Shown here: positions 4,970-6,061 of the stretch, piece by piece
Position numbering within the stretch: the first letter of the stretch is position 1
How the letters are laid out: each line of letters starts with the position of its first letter
Assembly (NCBI GenBank): GCA_902463875.1
Contig: CABQHR010000111.1
Location: 1-6,061, forward strand
Reading direction: 5' to 3'
DNA: 6,061 bases
Source: an uncultured Collinsella sp.
Lineage (GTDB): Bacteria > Actinomycetota > Coriobacteriia > Coriobacteriales > Coriobacteriaceae
Program-made: the position numbers and the translations under genes
The notes under the pieces: model-generated
What the model saw: the letters and a program-made list of their open reading frames with translations, nothing else
What the model was told of the DNA's origin: nothing
Databases searched by the model: none

Positions 4970-5105
4970 TGATTCGACGTCAGATCGAGTCTCGCCCCAC
5001 GTCTAAACAACGCAGGGTGGCTAAAAATAGCATGTAGAAAAATTGCAGGTCATTGTGAAGATTTGTGAATTGGTCTTTTTGACTTAATACCAGTTTGAAC
5101 CACTT
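4970..5105. other. AT-rich intergenic stretch without a recognisable gene
   Basis: I see no convincing coding frame here. It holds a 10-bp-periodic direct repeat TTGTGAA (5053-5059, 5063-5069) and a TTGACT at 5079-5084 on the plus strand that could be a -35 box, but no good -10 lies at the right distance. It is markedly poorer in GC than the flanking genes. Confidence 0.4.
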
Positions 5106-5115
5106 TTGAAATTAT

Positions 5116-5145
5116 CGGTGAACGGTAGTTTTCGACCGTTCACCG
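5116..5145. repeat. 11-bp inverted repeat with 8-nt loop
   Basis: CGGTGAACGGT (5116-5126) and ACCGTTCACCG (5135-5145) are perfect arms around AGTTTTCG. No T-run follows on either strand, so it is not a standard terminator. Each arm contains ACCGTTCAC or its complement, the 9-bp unit of the direct repeats, which favours a protein-binding site. Confidence 0.6.
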
Positions 5146-5164
5146 GTTATTTGCATTCGTTTAC
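5135..5164 (+). repeat. Tandem 9-bp direct repeats with 12-bp spacing, copy 2 (LytTR-like architecture)
   Basis: ACCGTTCAC (5135-5143) and TTCGTTTAC (5156-5164) again start 21 bp apart, with a 12-bp spacer. The left unit is identical to that at 4896, and the right unit matches ACCGTTTAC in 7 of 9 bases. The left unit is also the right arm of the 11-bp inverted repeat. The matching spacing in two places 239 bp apart is the main support. Confidence 0.4.
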
Positions 5165-5339
5165 GGCCGTTTTCCTAGATGAATTGGGGAGACCCGATGA
5201 AGCACTTGCGCGATCACGGGAAGTTTTGGCATTTGTCCTCATCCCCCGCGCGCTAAACTCCGGCATCCAAAATGAGCTAATAGCTCACGCTAATCGTATT
5301 CAATCATTACTTACTCAGTATCCGTAATTATTTATCGTT

Positions 5340-5373
5340 TATCATTAATTATGATATATGATACAAGTATCAT
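5340..5373. promoter_or_regulatory. Double TATCAT/ATGATA palindrome, candidate operator of the DUF2975-HTH pair
   Basis: Two adjacent perfect palindromes: TATCAT-N5-ATGATA (5340-5356) and ATGATAC-AA-GTATCAT (5358-5373). Their centres are 17-18 bp apart, giving four TATCAT half-sites. A possible -10, TATGAT (5357-5362), lies between them, with no clear -35. The block ends 23 nt before the DUF2975 start, where a bound repressor would block transcription. The natural binder is the Cro/CI-like protein whose gene starts at 6045; this is inference. Confidence 0.5.
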
Positions 5374-5396
5374 CCAAGAGATTGGTTGGAGGGGCT

Positions 5397-6035
5397 ATGA
5401 TCCGCTGGAACGCATCCACATCGAATGAAACCATCAGCCGCGAACAGACGATAGCTAAACTGAAGAAGCTCGCTCGCATCTGCAAATGGGCCACAATCTG
5501 CATTACCACAGCGCTCGCTCTGGGACTCCTCGCAGTCATTATGATTGACCTTCTACTCATATTGCCTGGCCTCTCCCAAGGGTCGTGTCTCCAATCCGTA
5601 GAACTTCAAGCCGGCGAAGGACCGTGCCTTGCTATCGTCGGTACCGATGCGCAGGCCCCACTTATGCTCGTTGCACACGATGGTCACACTGCCATAGGGA
5701 GCCTCTTGATGACATGCCTCGCGCTTACCATCGCGCTAAGCGTGCGCAGGCTTTTCTTCAACATTGAAAAGGAGGGCAGGCCCTTTGACCTTGAATGCAA
5801 CCATACGCTTCGTCGAGTAGGACATTTATTCCTTATCGGCGGCGTTGCCGTGAGGCTTCTTGGTGCCGTAATCACGGGAATGATACTCTCAGGATTTGGC
5901 GGCAGCTTTACGGATGCGTTCGTCGGCCAGCTATTCGACCCTTCCATGCTCTTTGCAGGCCTGATTATTTGCCTGATAGCCAGCGTCTTCCGCTACGGGT
6001 ATATCCTGCAAAAACAAGATGACGAGTTGCTCTAG
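5397..6035 (+). CDS. DUF2975 family four-helix membrane protein
   Basis: A 212-residue integral membrane protein with spans at about 31-56, 99-119, 142-164 and 183-200. Between spans 1 and 2 lies an outside loop of about 40 residues with two cysteines (64, 77). The DUF2975 pattern is visible: FFNIEKEGRPFDLECN at 120-135 followed by LRRVG, and a C-terminal FRYGYILQKQDDELL. Family function is unknown; members such as B. subtilis YoaS are usually encoded next to a small HTH regulator, as here. I chose ATG 5397 because GGAGG (5388-5392) precedes it by 4 nt. An in-frame ATG at 5358 would add 13 residues, but it has only AT-rich sequence upstream and lies within the palindromic operator. The gene is divergent from the PTS operon and probably unrelated to it. 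Confidence 0.8.
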   Translation: MIRWNASTSNETISREQTIAKLKKLARICKWATICITTALALGLLAVIMIDLLLILPGLSQGSCLQSVELQAGEGPCLAIVGTDAQAPLMLVAHDGHTAIGSLLMTCLALTIALSVRRLFFNIEKEGRPFDLECNHTLRRVGHLFLIGGVAVRLLGAVITGMILSGFGGSFTDAFVGQLFDPSMLFAGLIICLIASVFRYGYILQKQDDELL

Positions 6036-6044
6036 GGGGAATCC

Positions 6045-6061
6045 ATGATTATTCTGCGGCT
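6045..6061 (+). CDS. Start of a probable YozG-type Cro/CI-like HTH regulator (cut by window edge)
   Basis: Only five full codons are visible, M-I-I-L-R, then CT (leucine in any case). GGGGGA (6035-6040) overlaps the TAG stop of the DUF2975 gene and lies 4 nt before the ATG, so the two are co-transcribed and probably coupled. Small XRE-family regulators paired with DUF2975 proteins typically begin MII followed by a hydrophobic and then a polar residue. The identification rests mainly on that context. Confidence 0.55.

Larger units (their letters stand above)
5106..5327 (+). pseudogene. Small open frame or gene remnant, TPR-like fragment (uncertain)
   Basis: An open frame of 73 codons that can start only at TTG or GTG codons and has no ribosome site at its 5' end. 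Its first 20 codons are mostly the structured inverted repeat and direct repeats at 5116-5164, so the early part is unlikely to be coding. The later part (about 5172-5327) reads FLDELGRPDEALARSREVL, shaped like a tetratricopeptide helix pair, then an amphipathic end NRIQSLLTQYP before TAA. That looks like the C-terminus of a real protein left without its N-terminus. A GGGGAGA at 5186-5192 precedes an ATG at 5197 in another frame that encodes only 19 residues, so it does not rescue this frame. I do not recognise the protein. Chance is a fair alternative. Confidence 0.25.

Noticed and set aside
5197..5256. 19-codon frame MKHLRDHGK... after GGGGAGA
   Set aside because: Spacing of 4-5 nt is acceptable, but there is no convincing promoter and the peptide has no recognisable features; chance is likely.
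5358..5396. Upstream ATG for the DUF2975 gene
   Set aside because: No ribosome site, and it lies inside a palindromic operator-like block; the ATG at 5397 has GGAGG in front.
4845..5396. CRISPR array, tRNA, riboswitch or insertion sequence in the intergenic region
   Set aside because: The repeats are short and few with no regular long spacers; I see no tRNA cloverleaf, no known riboswitch core and no transposase frame.

Overview
The window is a GC-rich bacterial segment that reads almost entirely from the minus strand. It carries a mannose-family (group 4) sugar phosphotransferase operon with its regulator and a sugar-phosphate isomerase. Gene style (dense, strong Shine-Dalgarno sites, GC-biased third positions, AgaB/AgaC-like subunits) suggests a gut Coriobacteriia bacterium such as Collinsella. 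This is an inference from gene content and codon use, because no marker gene is present.

Layout, from the right end of the operon in its direction of transcription: EIIA (4692-4249), a YajC-like single-span protein (4249-3968), EIIB (3931-3449), EIIC (3358-2558) and EIID (2568-1486), closed by a stem-loop terminator (1387-1418). A GntR/HutC regulator with its own candidate promoter follows (1301-570). Then comes the 5' part of an AgaS-type SIS-domain isomerase/deaminase (455 to the left window edge), again with its own promoter. EIIB, EIIC, EIIA and AgaS all resemble the N-acetylgalactosamine/galactosamine (aga) system, so the best working model is uptake and phosphorylation of GalNAc, galactosamine or a related host-glycan amino sugar, followed by AgaS action on the phosphosugar. 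A 13-bp sequence, CTGGTAGTAACCA, occurs exactly twice, once at the agaS promoter and once in front of EIIA. It has the TGGT-N4-ACCA form of HutC/NagR/DasR-type GntR operators, so the two transcription units probably form one regulon of the GntR protein encoded between them.

The 704-bp region between EIIA and the rightward gene (4693-5396) is more AT-rich and unusually structured. It holds the operator, a leader hairpin that contains the EIIA Shine-Dalgarno, two sets of 9-bp direct repeats with 12-bp spacing (a LytTR-like architecture), an 11-bp inverted repeat, several short palindromes, and a small open frame (5106-5327) that may be a gene remnant.

The right end holds a rightward module unrelated to the PTS: a four-helix DUF2975 membrane protein (5397-6035) followed at once by the first codons of a gene starting M-I-I-L-R, as in the YozG-type Cro/CI-like HTH regulators that usually accompany DUF2975 proteins. 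Two adjacent TATCAT/ATGATA palindromes sit just upstream and look like an operator for this pair. The core operon is of a known type. The most novel-looking parts are the regulatory architecture, the enlarged acidic loop in EIID, and the YajC homologue inside the sugar-transport operon.
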